A DNA stretch of 20,902 nt from Planctomycetaceae bacterium (GTDB lineage Bacteria > Planctomycetota > Planctomycetia > Planctomycetales > Planctomycetaceae): positions 15,600-36,501 of the forward strand of contig DOCI01000326.1 of assembly GCA_003503535.1 (NCBI GenBank). The letters are read 5' to 3'. Each line of letters begins with the position of its first letter. The first letter of the stretch is position 1. This document shows positions 1 to 7,671 of this stretch, piece after piece. The position numbers were made by a program, and so were the translations under genes. Under the pieces are notes generated by a model. That model saw only the letters and a list, made by a program, of their open reading frames with translations. It made no database searches and was not told the origin of the DNA.

Positions 1-119
1 CATTCCAATACCGGTTCAGCAGCTACTGCATAACTGGCAGTGACCAGGATAACCATCACGATTGCAGACAACTTTCGCGAGCAAGAATGGAGAAAGTCGA
101 AACTTCTGACAAGTTTCAT
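1..119 (-). CDS. Secreted protein, N-terminal fragment (runs off left edge)
   Basis: An open frame begins with ATG at 117-119 and stays open to the window edge, giving 39 codons. The peptide begins MKLVRSFDF and has a basic stretch (CSRK), a hydrophobic core (AIVMVILVTASYA) and a likely signal peptidase I site after VAA, just before EP. It therefore encodes an exported protein whose mature part lies outside the window. It is on the same strand as the DUF1501 gene and starts 81 nt after that gene's stop, so it may be the fifth member of the sigma-factor operon. No convincing Shine-Dalgarno precedes the ATG (upstream reads GTCAGTCGTTTCCACA), which is not rare in planctomycetes. The family cannot be told from so little. 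The signal peptide is the evidence that the ORF is real. Confidence 0.7.
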   Translation of the reverse strand, partial: MKLVRSFDFLHSCSRKLSAIVMVILVTASYAVAAEPVLE

Positions 120-153
120 TGTGGAAACGACTGACATTTATTTATAGCCTTTC

Positions 154-169
154 ACTCGATGATTCGAGT
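154..169. repeat. Short inverted repeat between DUF1501 gene and next gene
   Basis: ACTCGA (154-159), loop TGAT, TCGAGT (164-169): a perfect 6-bp stem in the 81-nt gap between two minus-strand genes. No T-run follows it on either strand, so it is at best a weak terminator, attenuator or operator. It could be chance. Confidence 0.25.
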
Positions 170-200
170 TGGAATTCTCTCTTCGAAATCAACAATTTAC

Positions 201-1628
201 TCAAACACCCGAAACGAGTTCTGAATGCACATGCCCTTCATTCAGGTCGACGCGTTCAGGGCGTCCTTTGTGCATGTAAACGACTTTCGTGTGGTCCATG
301 CCGAGCAGTGCCATTGTTGTCGCATGGATATCGTGCACATGCAGTTTGTCTTCGACTGCATACAGCCCGACTTCATCTGTCGCTCCAATAGTCTGGCCTC
401 CTTTAACACCGCCGCCAGCCATCCACATCGTGAAGCCTGTCGGGTTATGATCGCGACCAGTTCCCTTCTCGCTCATTGGTGTCCGACCGAATTCCCCTCC
501 CCAGATGACGAGAGTTTCATCCAGCAGTCCACGCTGTTTGAGGTCGGCTATCAAAGCGGCAATCGGCTGGTCAACACCTTTACAAAGTCGCGAGTGATTC
601 GATTCGATATTACTGTGGCTGTCCCATTTGCTACCTGCTCCCGAGTAGAGCTGAATGAATCGCACACCACGTTCGACAAGTCTTCGTGCGAGTAAACACT
701 GGCGACCGTAAACTTCGGTCTCTTTCTGATCCATCCCATACATCGATTTAATGTGCTCGGGTTCCTGCTCCAGATCAATCGCTTCGGGTGCGGTTGTCTG
801 CATGCGGGCCGCCATCTCGTAACTGTTAATACGAGCTTCGAGTTCGGTGTTGGATTCGCGTCCAACATAATGTCGACGGTTGAGCTGATTGATAAAATCG
901 AGCTTGCCCTGCTGCTGCGTTGAAGTCACATTTTTCGGATTGTTCAAGTTTCGAAGCGGCTCCACGCCCGGTTCGAACAGAACGCCCTGATGACTTGATG
1001 GCATGAATCCAGATCCCCACGCCCGGGCACCGTTGACGACCATCGCAGAACTGTCTTTCATCACAACAAAGCCAGGTAGACTTTCACTTTCATGACCGAG
1101 GCCATAGGAAACCCAGGCACCGAGTGATGGCCGACCACCAAACACCGCTCCGGTATTCATCTGACAGACGCCGCCGGCATGATTGATGCCATCGGAAACA
1201 CAGGAATGAATCACGCACAATTCATCGGCAATCTTGCTGTGATGCGGGAACCAGTCGGAAATCCACAAACCACTTTCTCCGTGCCGGTCCCATTTGCGTT
1301 TGCATTCCAGTATCGGAGAATTGGCTTCCCCCATCGCGGTCACAGGACGCGGAAAACTGTCGGGCAACGGCTTCCCGGCCAGTTCATTGACCGCCGGTTT
1401 ATAGTCGAACAGGTCGAGGTGACTAGGTCCCCCTTCCATGAACAGCCAGATGACATTTTTCGCTTTCCCAATACGTTCAGGAATCTTGTCCGCAACTGGG
1501 TTTTTAGTCCCGGTTGCCATCAGCGATTGTCCGCTCAGGGCAGCGAATGCCAATGCGCCGAAACCACCTCCCGTATTGGACAGGAAGTCACGTCGTGATG
1601 TTGATAGTTCGATATTATTACAACTCAT
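201..1628 (-). CDS. DUF1501 family protein, Tat-exported
   Basis: This 475-residue protein is full length for the DUF1501 family (alkaline-phosphatase/sulfatase-like fold; members are usually annotated as sulfatases without proven activity). The N-terminus has a twin-arginine signal, SRRDFL at residues 11-16, followed by a weakly hydrophobic Gly/Ala stretch, so export of a folded protein by Tat is expected. Family hallmarks are visible: WLFMEGGPSHLDLFDYKP (61-78), HSCVSDGINHAGG (141-153), the aspartate/histidine segment SKWDSHSNIESNH (333-345) and WGGEFGRTP followed by GRDHNP (376-396). The ATG at 1626-1628 is supported by TAGGTGAT just upstream; the TAG in it is the stop codon of the PSD1 gene, so the two genes are tightly coupled. 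DUF1501 genes commonly follow DUF1549/DUF1553 genes in planctomycetes. The substrate is unknown. Confidence 0.93.
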   Translation of the reverse strand: MSCNNIELSTSRRDFLSNTGGGFGALAFAALSGQSLMATGTKNPVADKIPERIGKAKNVIWLFMEGGPSHLDLFDYKPAVNELAGKPLPDSFPRPVTAMGEANSPILECKRKWDRHGESGLWISDWFPHHSKIADELCVIHSCVSDGINHAGGVCQMNTGAVFGGRPSLGAWVSYGLGHESESLPGFVVMKDSSAMVVNGARAWGSGFMPSSHQGVLFEPGVEPLRNLNNPKNVTSTQQQGKLDFINQLNRRHYVGRESNTELEARINSYEMAARMQTTAPEAIDLEQEPEHIKSMYGMDQKETEVYGRQCLLARRLVERGVRFIQLYSGAGSKWDSHSNIESNHSRLCKGVDQPIAALIADLKQRGLLDETLVIWGGEFGRTPMSEKGTGRDHNPTGFTMWMAGGGVKGGQTIGATDEVGLYAVEDKLHVHDIHATTMALLGMDHTKVVYMHKGRPERVDLNEGHVHSELVSGV

Positions 1629-1638
1629 GATTGATCAC

Positions 1639-4600
1639 CTATTGCAGGTAGAGGAATTCGTTGGAATTGAAAAGGGCGTGACAGAAGTCCGTGACCGCGC
1701 CGAATGTCTTTTCAGAAACAGACGTCACGTTACCTGACGAACTTCGTCGTAGCCATGCGGTATTTGTGGCAGGATGCTCGCCGTCGTCACCATTGAACGT
1801 CCAATCGAAAATGCGGCTGGAAGTATCAGATTTCTTGTCAATCAGAAGCTGCTCCTGCGACAACGTACCTCGGCTGACAGTCAGTCGTGCAATCTGTCCA
1901 TCCCACAAATGCCCGGAAGCATCTCGACCACCAGCAATTAATTTCATTGCAGGATTTTGAATATGACTGACGACCGAGGTTTCGACGGTCGAAGTTTCCA
2001 GCTTCGCATTGGGATCGGACAAATCTTTCATGTAGAACGTGACTGTTCCGCTGGTTGGATTCTCTTTGGATGTGCTTGCGGAAATGACTGCGGCGACATA
2101 AACCGGTTTGTTGAGTGGGAATTGCAAACCGGAAGCAACCACTTCGTAAGTTGGTTCATCCTGGAAATTGCGTCCGACCAATTGCACGATAAAATTTTGC
2201 GGCTGATAGGAGGACTTCTGACTGGTCACACCGATATTCCAACCATTTGTTTTCGTGCTACCATTCCAGCGGGAGAGCAGCGTATTCACACTGGCATCTG
2301 CATAAATGCGATCGAGATTCACAATCGCTTCTACAGTGAAATGATCGTCAAGCTCGTCCGCACTGAGAACCTGCAATCGCTCGAAGCGGCTGTCGGGTTG
2401 AATCCAGAGTGTTTTAGCTCCCAGTTCCACATCCTTGACCGCATTAAAATGCTGAGCTATTGGTCTCAAGCCTGTTTCATCCGGATACTTATGCTTGACT
2501 TCCGGGCTGGGTATCACTGAAGTTTGATGCTGAATAAAGCTAAGTGCCATATCCACTTCGTCCTGCGTTGCGTCCCGGTTGTAAACCAGTCGATAGGCGG
2601 AACGAACTTCATCAGTTCCAAACTCATGCTTGCCAGCGAGCAATCGTTTGGCAAAAGCCTGTGCACGACTCAGTGTCCAGTCTCCATTGACCAGCAATAG
2701 CGATTGAATCGGAGTCGTTGTAGAGATTCGATCAGGAGCCGATTCAAAACAGAGTGGTGCATCGAACCCGCACAACATTTCATCGGGTCGATTTCGCATC
2801 CTTTTTACATAAACACTGCGATAAGGTGTCGTGCCGCTGACTGCAGAACCGCCATCACGAAATTTCAGTTCTCCCGAGATTGCCAGCATCGCATCACGAA
2901 CCTGCTCGGCATCAAGTCGTTGCGGTGGGAAACGCCATAACAATCGATTTGTCGGATCGATTTTGTTTTCCATTTCTTCAGGCTCGCGCTGTGCAGTCTG
3001 GCGATAGGCAGCACTGTTCATGATCAACTCGTGCAGCGACTTCAACTGCCAGTTCCCTTCCAGGAATCGAAGCGTCAACCAGTCGAGCAACTCGGGATGG
3101 CTGGGCGCTTCGCCCAGTGTGCCGAAGTCGTTCGGTGTCGGAACAATGCCATATCCAAAATGATGTTGCCACATCCGATTCACAATCACCCGCGTCGATA
3201 ATGGATTCTTCTCATCGGCGATCCACTCTGCCAAGGCTGTTCGCCGACCCGTGCTGTTCGGCAATGGTTCGATCTTCGGTTCCTGTTCCAGCAAAGTCAG
3301 AAACGCAGGCTCAACAGCTTCCTTAGTCGTTCGTGTCATTAGATAAGTTGGAGCTGGTTCGGAACTAACATCAGTCGCAACAAATGCCTTGGGCAATGGA
3401 GCGGGTTTGAGAGAATCGAATTTCTTCAATTCCTCCTTCAATTCCTGATACCGAGCCAGTTTTTCCGGCTTTTTCTTCAGTGTTTTTTCGTAATCGTAAC
3501 GCGTCGCAGCTCGATGAGCCTGTCGATAGACAAGATAGGATAACTGCTTTTCATAAGTCGTTTTCTCCGACTCCGGCTTGTTGTAAATCGCCTGGATATC
3601 ATCCGGGAATTGACCGACGGTGTATTTCTGATTGCTATCAAACTCGGCTTTGGCCAGCGAATGCATTTCATCGCGTATCGCCTGAGTGGCTTCCTCCCAT
3701 TCCTGCTGTTTTTTTTCGTAAGCAGCTATTTCTGCGGGAGTTGCCAGCGGTTTATCCAGTGGCCAGGCAACTGAGGATAGAAATGCCTGCAACCCGAAAT
3801 AATCCTTTTGTAAAATCGGATCGAATTTGTGATCGTGACACTGAGCACATCCAATCCCAATTCCCAGAAACGCTTCACCCGTCACGCGAGTCATTTCGTT
3901 AACGATCAGATCCCACTGCATGGTGGCATTGCGTTGATTCCATTCGTAGACGCCGTGACGTAGAAAAGCAGTCCCGATAAAGGCATCGGGATCATCGGGA
4001 GCAATTTCATCACCCGCCAATTGCTCTCGTACGAACTGATCGTAGGGTTTGTTGTCGTTCAATGAACGAACTACATAATCACGAAATGCACTGGCATCAG
4101 GTCGGAACGCGTCTTCGTTATAACCATCACTGTCGGCGTAGCGAACAACATCCAGCCAGTGTTGTGCCCAACGCTCGCCGTAACGAGGACTATCCAGCAG
4201 TTCGCGAATCAAACGCGGCCACGCATCGGGACGGTCATCATTGACGAATGCATCTACCTGTTCGGGAGTCGGCGGCAAGCCATGCAAATCGAAATAGGCT
4301 CGCCGAACCAGTTCGTGTCGATCCGCTTCGCGAGCCGGTTGCAACTCATTTGCTTCCAACTTTGCAGCGATGAATCGATCAATCTCATTCCGAGCCCAGC
4401 CTTCACCAGCCTCAGGAATAGCAGGCTCCACAACAGGCTGCACTGCCCACCACTTGCGATCTTCTTCTGTCAATCGATCGCTATCCGTCCGAACGATCAA
4501 CGAGTCATCATCGCCCGGCCAGGGAGCGCCCATCTGAATCCACTTTTCGAGGATCGCGATCTCTTTCTCCGGAAGCTGCCCCTGGGGCGGCATCTCGTAA

Positions 4601-4905
4601 GATTCATACTTGATCGCACTGATCAGCATCCCTTCCTCGGGGTGTCCCGGCACGACAGCTGGTTCTTCAGATTCCCCACCCTTCATCATGGCGGAAAGTG
4701 AATCGAGCCGAAGCTCACCCTTCTGACTCTCAGCACTGTGACACTCCAGGCAATGCTGAGCCAGCAGAGGCCGAACATGTGTTTCAAAAAACTTTAGTTT
4801 TTCAACGGATATATCCTCAGCGAAAGCTGTTGTCCCACACAGAACAACAACGAGCATCAATGCGATTTGAAACGGTAATCGTTTCGAAGTTATTTCCTGA
4901 ATCAT
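1639..4905 (-). CDS. PSD1/DUF1549/DUF1553 cytochrome c-like protein with inserted LamG domain
   Basis: A secreted 1,088-residue planctomycete protein of unknown biochemical role. In order: signal peptide (1-29, cleavage near AFA-ED); PSCyt1 domain with haem-binding motif CLECH (52-56) and an MPPQG segment typical of these cytochrome domains (105-109); DUF1549 (about 175-380) with a second CxxCH, CAQCH, at 353-357; a charged, Lys/Glu-rich linker (about 395-500) that may be helical; DUF1553/PSD1 (about 555-800); a LamG/concanavalin-like beta domain (about 838-1060); then the usual PSD1 C-terminal tail (AVTDFCHALFNSNEFLYLQ). The LamG module is thus nested near the end of PSD1. Start: ATG at 4903-4905 overlaps the FecR stop (ATGA) and has AGGAAAG upstream. 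It is probably an extracytoplasmic c-type cytochrome whose LamG part could bind carbohydrate or protein, working with the adjacent DUF1501 protein. Confidence 0.93.
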   Translation of the reverse strand: MIQEITSKRLPFQIALMLVVVLCGTTAFAEDISVEKLKFFETHVRPLLAQHCLECHSAESQKGELRLDSLSAMMKGGESEEPAVVPGHPEEGMLISAIKYESYEMPPQGQLPEKEIAILEKWIQMGAPWPGDDDSLIVRTDSDRLTEEDRKWWAVQPVVEPAIPEAGEGWARNEIDRFIAAKLEANELQPAREADRHELVRRAYFDLHGLPPTPEQVDAFVNDDRPDAWPRLIRELLDSPRYGERWAQHWLDVVRYADSDGYNEDAFRPDASAFRDYVVRSLNDNKPYDQFVREQLAGDEIAPDDPDAFIGTAFLRHGVYEWNQRNATMQWDLIVNEMTRVTGEAFLGIGIGCAQCHDHKFDPILQKDYFGLQAFLSSVAWPLDKPLATPAEIAAYEKKQQEWEEATQAIRDEMHSLAKAEFDSNQKYTVGQFPDDIQAIYNKPESEKTTYEKQLSYLVYRQAHRAATRYDYEKTLKKKPEKLARYQELKEELKKFDSLKPAPLPKAFVATDVSSEPAPTYLMTRTTKEAVEPAFLTLLEQEPKIEPLPNSTGRRTALAEWIADEKNPLSTRVIVNRMWQHHFGYGIVPTPNDFGTLGEAPSHPELLDWLTLRFLEGNWQLKSLHELIMNSAAYRQTAQREPEEMENKIDPTNRLLWRFPPQRLDAEQVRDAMLAISGELKFRDGGSAVSGTTPYRSVYVKRMRNRPDEMLCGFDAPLCFESAPDRISTTTPIQSLLLVNGDWTLSRAQAFAKRLLAGKHEFGTDEVRSAYRLVYNRDATQDEVDMALSFIQHQTSVIPSPEVKHKYPDETGLRPIAQHFNAVKDVELGAKTLWIQPDSRFERLQVLSADELDDHFTVEAIVNLDRIYADASVNTLLSRWNGSTKTNGWNIGVTSQKSSYQPQNFIVQLVGRNFQDEPTYEVVASGLQFPLNKPVYVAAVISASTSKENPTSGTVTFYMKDLSDPNAKLETSTVETSVVSHIQNPAMKLIAGGRDASGHLWDGQIARLTVSRGTLSQEQLLIDKKSDTSSRIFDWTFNGDDGEHPATNTAWLRRSSSGNVTSVSEKTFGAVTDFCHALFNSNEFLYLQ

Positions 4906-6704
4906 CTTAATGACTTTCCTGGTTTTATATTTTGAACCTCAAGTTGTGAGGGAAGCCCTCCAATGAACACGGGATCGACATTGTGAACATCATCCATTGC
5001 ATCCTGAATGAATAGTCCGTCCACGCTATCCCCGTTTTCATATCCCAGATCTGACAAGTCAATTCCCACAGCCAGACCACGGAATTTCATACCTGCAAAA
5101 CGAGAAGCACACTGGGCGGTCTCGAGCATCTCCAGAGACTTCACCTTTTCTTCAAACATATGGATCTGAAACCCCTGCAGATCGAGAGCTGCTGGTGATT
5201 CCATTGTTAAATCGTAGGTGTGGATCGTGTGAGATTTCAATCCCTCTGTAAATTTGAGTGGACTGACATGAAAAGCATCGCCCTCAGGCGGATTTCCAAA
5301 TGTTTGCAGATCAAAGAAGACCACGTCCGGACCGGGTCCGTTGATGACAGGAGACTTAAAACGAATCGCCATTCCTGGCGTTTCAGATTTCCCTGGATCC
5401 CCCGATTCACTCAGCACGGGATCAGACGTAAGCGGTTCCCGGCTGCCATCCGGATTAATGACTCCAGTGATCAGACTATAGTCGGAAGAAGTCTCGCTGC
5501 GATGAGACGGGAGCAATCCTTTTGTCGCAATATGAGCGTGCCCGGAATGCCCAGTGAACGAAATCACCTCGATAGGAATCAAATCCTCGACTGCGATATC
5601 GTAGATTGTGCCGCCGCGTTGAAGTCTAACACTTGTGAGCATCTCAGCCCTTCCATTGGCATCTTTTGTCGCCTGATAGGAAATCACCCGGTCGGGTAAC
5701 TGACGATGATAAACGCTGGAATTGAACGGGACTGCGTCTGCTGAAAACTTACCTAAATGAGTGAATGACTGCGCCTCATTGCTGGCCATCCGCACCTGAA
5801 ACTTCTGCTCTGATTGCTGCTTCAATCCAATCTGGTCAGTTGGCCGATCAGGTTTCTGATAAACATCTGCGGCTCCCTCAATCACCTGCACTTCGGTTTC
5901 ACTCGTTTCGGAAACACTGATCGCAAAACGCGTCCCACGATCGACAACGCTTGTCACGGGCGTTTCAATACGAAACCCTTCGGCTCCATCGGGGGCATGC
6001 ACACTGCATCGTCCAACATCGAGCGCGAGACATTCATCAGTCAGTACCCGAAACACAGCCGGGCCTTCCAGAATTGCTGATGCACCTGCCGGAAACTCAA
6101 TTTCCACCAGACCGCTCATCAGAACATAGTCGCGACCAAAAGCGAGTGCTGAATTAACGGGAGGCAATAACTCACCAAAAAACTTTGCATGAGCCATGTG
6201 TGCAAACCGTGCTTCGCTTTGTGTCACATCTTCTGATGAAGGATTTGGAACTTTTTCAGCCAGACCTGTATTTTTATTCGACCGGAAAGAATACGCGGAG
6301 AGAGCCAGAACTGCAATTAAAGCCGTGGTGATCAAGCCTCGATGCAACTTACGTTTTTCCAGTCGCGAATTTTCATAAGTCACGTTCGACAGTGGCTTGA
6401 TTGAATGACGAACGACTTGATCATCATTTGAAATCTGATCGATGTCAGCCATCACCTGACTGACGAAATTTCCAGAATCGACTGGCAAACGAGAGAGCGT
6501 TTCACGGATGAATTTTTCTTTTCGAGACTGCGTCCCATCAACGACCATGCCCAACAGATGATGAGTCTGATAGAGATCAGCCGCAGATTTCAACAGGCTC
6601 TCATCCGATGCAAGCAGTTCTCGCAATTCCGTCAGCGCGGCATCATCGAGTTCCCCTTCCAGGTAATCGGTGAACAACTCGGCAAAGCGTTCCTGATTTT
6701 TCAT
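4902..6704 (-). CDS. FecR-domain membrane protein, probable anti-sigma regulator
   Basis: This 600-residue protein is encoded directly after the ECF sigma factor gene and overlaps it by 4 nt (ATGA). The cytoplasmic N-terminus (1-120) is acidic and helical (FTDYLEGELDDAALTELRELL), as in planctomycete anti-sigma regulators. A single membrane segment lies at 123-140 (GLITTALIAVLALSAYSF), preceded by basic residues, which fits N-in orientation. The FecR domain spans about 190-285 and includes PAGASAILEGPAVFRV (205-220) and ETPVTSVVDRGTRFAISV (247-264). The remaining 300 residues are predicted outside the cytoplasmic membrane and match no family I recognise. The start is supported by a strong AGAGGGAG Shine-Dalgarno. 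I infer that it holds and releases the upstream sigma factor in response to an extracytoplasmic cue, as FecR-type regulators do elsewhere. The direction of control (anti- or pro-sigma) cannot be read from sequence. Confidence 0.85.
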   Translation of the reverse strand: MKNQERFAELFTDYLEGELDDAALTELRELLASDESLLKSAADLYQTHHLLGMVVDGTQSRKEKFIRETLSRLPVDSGNFVSQVMADIDQISNDDQVVRHSIKPLSNVTYENSRLEKRKLHRGLITTALIAVLALSAYSFRSNKNTGLAEKVPNPSSEDVTQSEARFAHMAHAKFFGELLPPVNSALAFGRDYVLMSGLVEIEFPAGASAILEGPAVFRVLTDECLALDVGRCSVHAPDGAEGFRIETPVTSVVDRGTRFAISVSETSETEVQVIEGAADVYQKPDRPTDQIGLKQQSEQKFQVRMASNEAQSFTHLGKFSADAVPFNSSVYHRQLPDRVISYQATKDANGRAEMLTSVRLQRGGTIYDIAVEDLIPIEVISFTGHSGHAHIATKGLLPSHRSETSSDYSLITGVINPDGSREPLTSDPVLSESGDPGKSETPGMAIRFKSPVINGPGPDVVFFDLQTFGNPPEGDAFHVSPLKFTEGLKSHTIHTYDLTMESPAALDLQGFQIHMFEEKVKSLEMLETAQCASRFAGMKFRGLAVGIDLSDLGYENGDSVDGLFIQDAMDDVHNVDPVFIGGLPSQLEVQNIKPGKSLR

Positions 6705-7342
6705 GACAGCTCTCCCTCTGCAGCGGCGACTCGATTTTCAACGCACTGCTGTAACTTTTGACGAATTAACCAGAGTTGTTTCTTCACCGCTGCCACCGAT
6801 CGATCGCAACGGGCTGCCATTTCCTCCAGTGGAATTTCTTCTTCGTACCGCCAGGTAATAAATCTACGCAGATGCTCACCCAGTGAATCTACACAAACTT
6901 TGAGATAATCGAGTCGCTCAACAAATATCTCCGGCGGCTCCGAACTTCTTCTTTCCAGTTCACGCTGCAGTAAATCGGGTGCGTAGCGGGCATGATAATC
7001 CGCCACGCGTCTTAATCGTGTCAGTTCTGTTTTGAGTTGATAATTCGCAATGGTGAATAACCACGAACCAAATTGCGTCCCCGGTGTGTATTCCTCCAGC
7101 CGAGTGTAGGCTGCGACAAATGTTCGCTGAGCAACCTCATCAACATCGATTCCGGGCGGAACGTGTCCCGCCAACCATGCCCGTAATGGTGCCTCAAACC
7201 TGCGTACCACGATCTCAAAAGCGGCTGACTCCCCTTTTTGGGTGCGACAAATCGCCTTTTCAAGCTGCAGATCATCTATGACATTCATCTCATAAGCATT
7301 CATACATAAAGATATGGCAGTTATTTCCGACAGGTTACCCAT
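6701..7342 (-). CDS. ECF RNA polymerase sigma factor, Rhodopirellula/Verrucomicrobium type
   Basis: A 213-residue sigma-70 family factor with sigma2 and sigma4 only. Sigma2 spans about 36-112 and includes DVDEVAQRTFVAAYTRLEEY (66-85), then FGSWLFTIANYQLKTELTRL (91-110), the region that melts and recognises the -10 element. Sigma4 spans about 145-198 with helix-turn-helix segment IPLEEMAARCDRSVAAVKKQ (170-189). It is the first gene of the minus-strand operon. Its stop overlaps the FecR start (ATGA), the usual arrangement for a sigma factor and its membrane regulator. The start is uncertain: ATG codons at 7340-7342, 7301-7303 and 7286-7288 are all in frame and none has a good Shine-Dalgarno. 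The shorter forms (200 or 195 aa) would begin closer to the conserved domain. It probably drives its own operon; no target promoter is proven. Confidence 0.88.
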   Translation of the reverse strand: MGNLSEITAISLCMNAYEMNVIDDLQLEKAICRTQKGESAAFEIVVRRFEAPLRAWLAGHVPPGIDVDEVAQRTFVAAYTRLEEYTPGTQFGSWLFTIANYQLKTELTRLRRVADYHARYAPDLLQRELERRSSEPPEIFVERLDYLKVCVDSLGEHLRRFITWRYEEEIPLEEMAARCDRSVAAVKKQLWLIRQKLQQCVENRVAAAEGELS

Positions 7343-7409
7343 AAACAGAAAGAAATTTGATGAATTGATGAAGATATCCCATTCAATCCGTAAATTGCCA
7401 CTCTAAAAT

Positions 7410-7434
7410 TGAGATATCAATTCGCCATATCTCA
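7410..7434. promoter_or_regulatory. 8-bp inverted repeat, candidate operator in divergent promoter region
   Basis: TGAGATAT (7410-7417), 9-nt spacer, ATATCTCA (7427-7434): a perfect inverted repeat between the divergent sigma-factor and beta-helix genes. A 9-base piece of the right arm, GCCATATCT (7424-7432), recurs in the opposite orientation as AGATATGGC at 7310-7318, beside the alternative sigma-factor starts. The spacing suits a dimeric DNA-binding protein. An RNA hairpin with a 9-nt loop is also possible. No regulator can be named. Confidence 0.4.
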
Positions 7435-7467
7435 TTACTGTTCAATAACTTAAAGAATTTGAAAACA

Positions 7468-7487
7468 TGAATAATGTGTATCATTCA
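7468..7487. promoter_or_regulatory. Imperfect 20-bp palindrome upstream of beta-helix gene
   Basis: TGAAT-A-AT, GTGT, AT-C-ATTCA: a palindrome with one mismatched pair in the AT-rich leader of the beta-helix gene. It lies 180 nt before the TTG start favoured here. It could be an operator, but AT-rich DNA yields such matches by chance. Confidence 0.25.
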
Positions 7488-7657
7488 AGATCAGTCAAGT
7501 CAAATGTATACATCATTTTTTGATAATCGATTTCTCTCAACCAATAGAATGCGTTTCTCTGAGTTGCTACCATCGACCAGGAAAATGTGTGGATTCAGCA
7601 GTTCATCGCTGTTTTCGCAGGTCATTTTTCTATTTCCTCGCGATCTTCTCACTCCTC

Positions 7658-7671
7658 AGAGGTGCCTCTTG
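7658..7671 (+). promoter_or_regulatory. Shine-Dalgarno AGAGG and TTG start of beta-helix gene
   Basis: AGAGG (7658-7662), 6-nt spacer, TTG (7669-7671), then codons for a textbook signal peptide (KAFVFLSCLIFPGFVSFTFA). The in-frame ATG codons upstream (7474, 7504, 7549, 7585) would put 29-65 extra residues before this signal peptide. The ribosome-binding site and the signal peptide agree on TTG. Confidence 0.65.

Noticed and set aside
1957..2520. A 187-codon plus-strand ORF opposite the PSD1 gene (and similar ORFs at 225-695, 1179-1598, 3480-3902 and 4159-4701)
   Set aside because: They lie antisense to well-supported conserved genes, and their translations are rich in Cys, Arg and His with no recognisable domain. 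They are shadows of the real coding strand.
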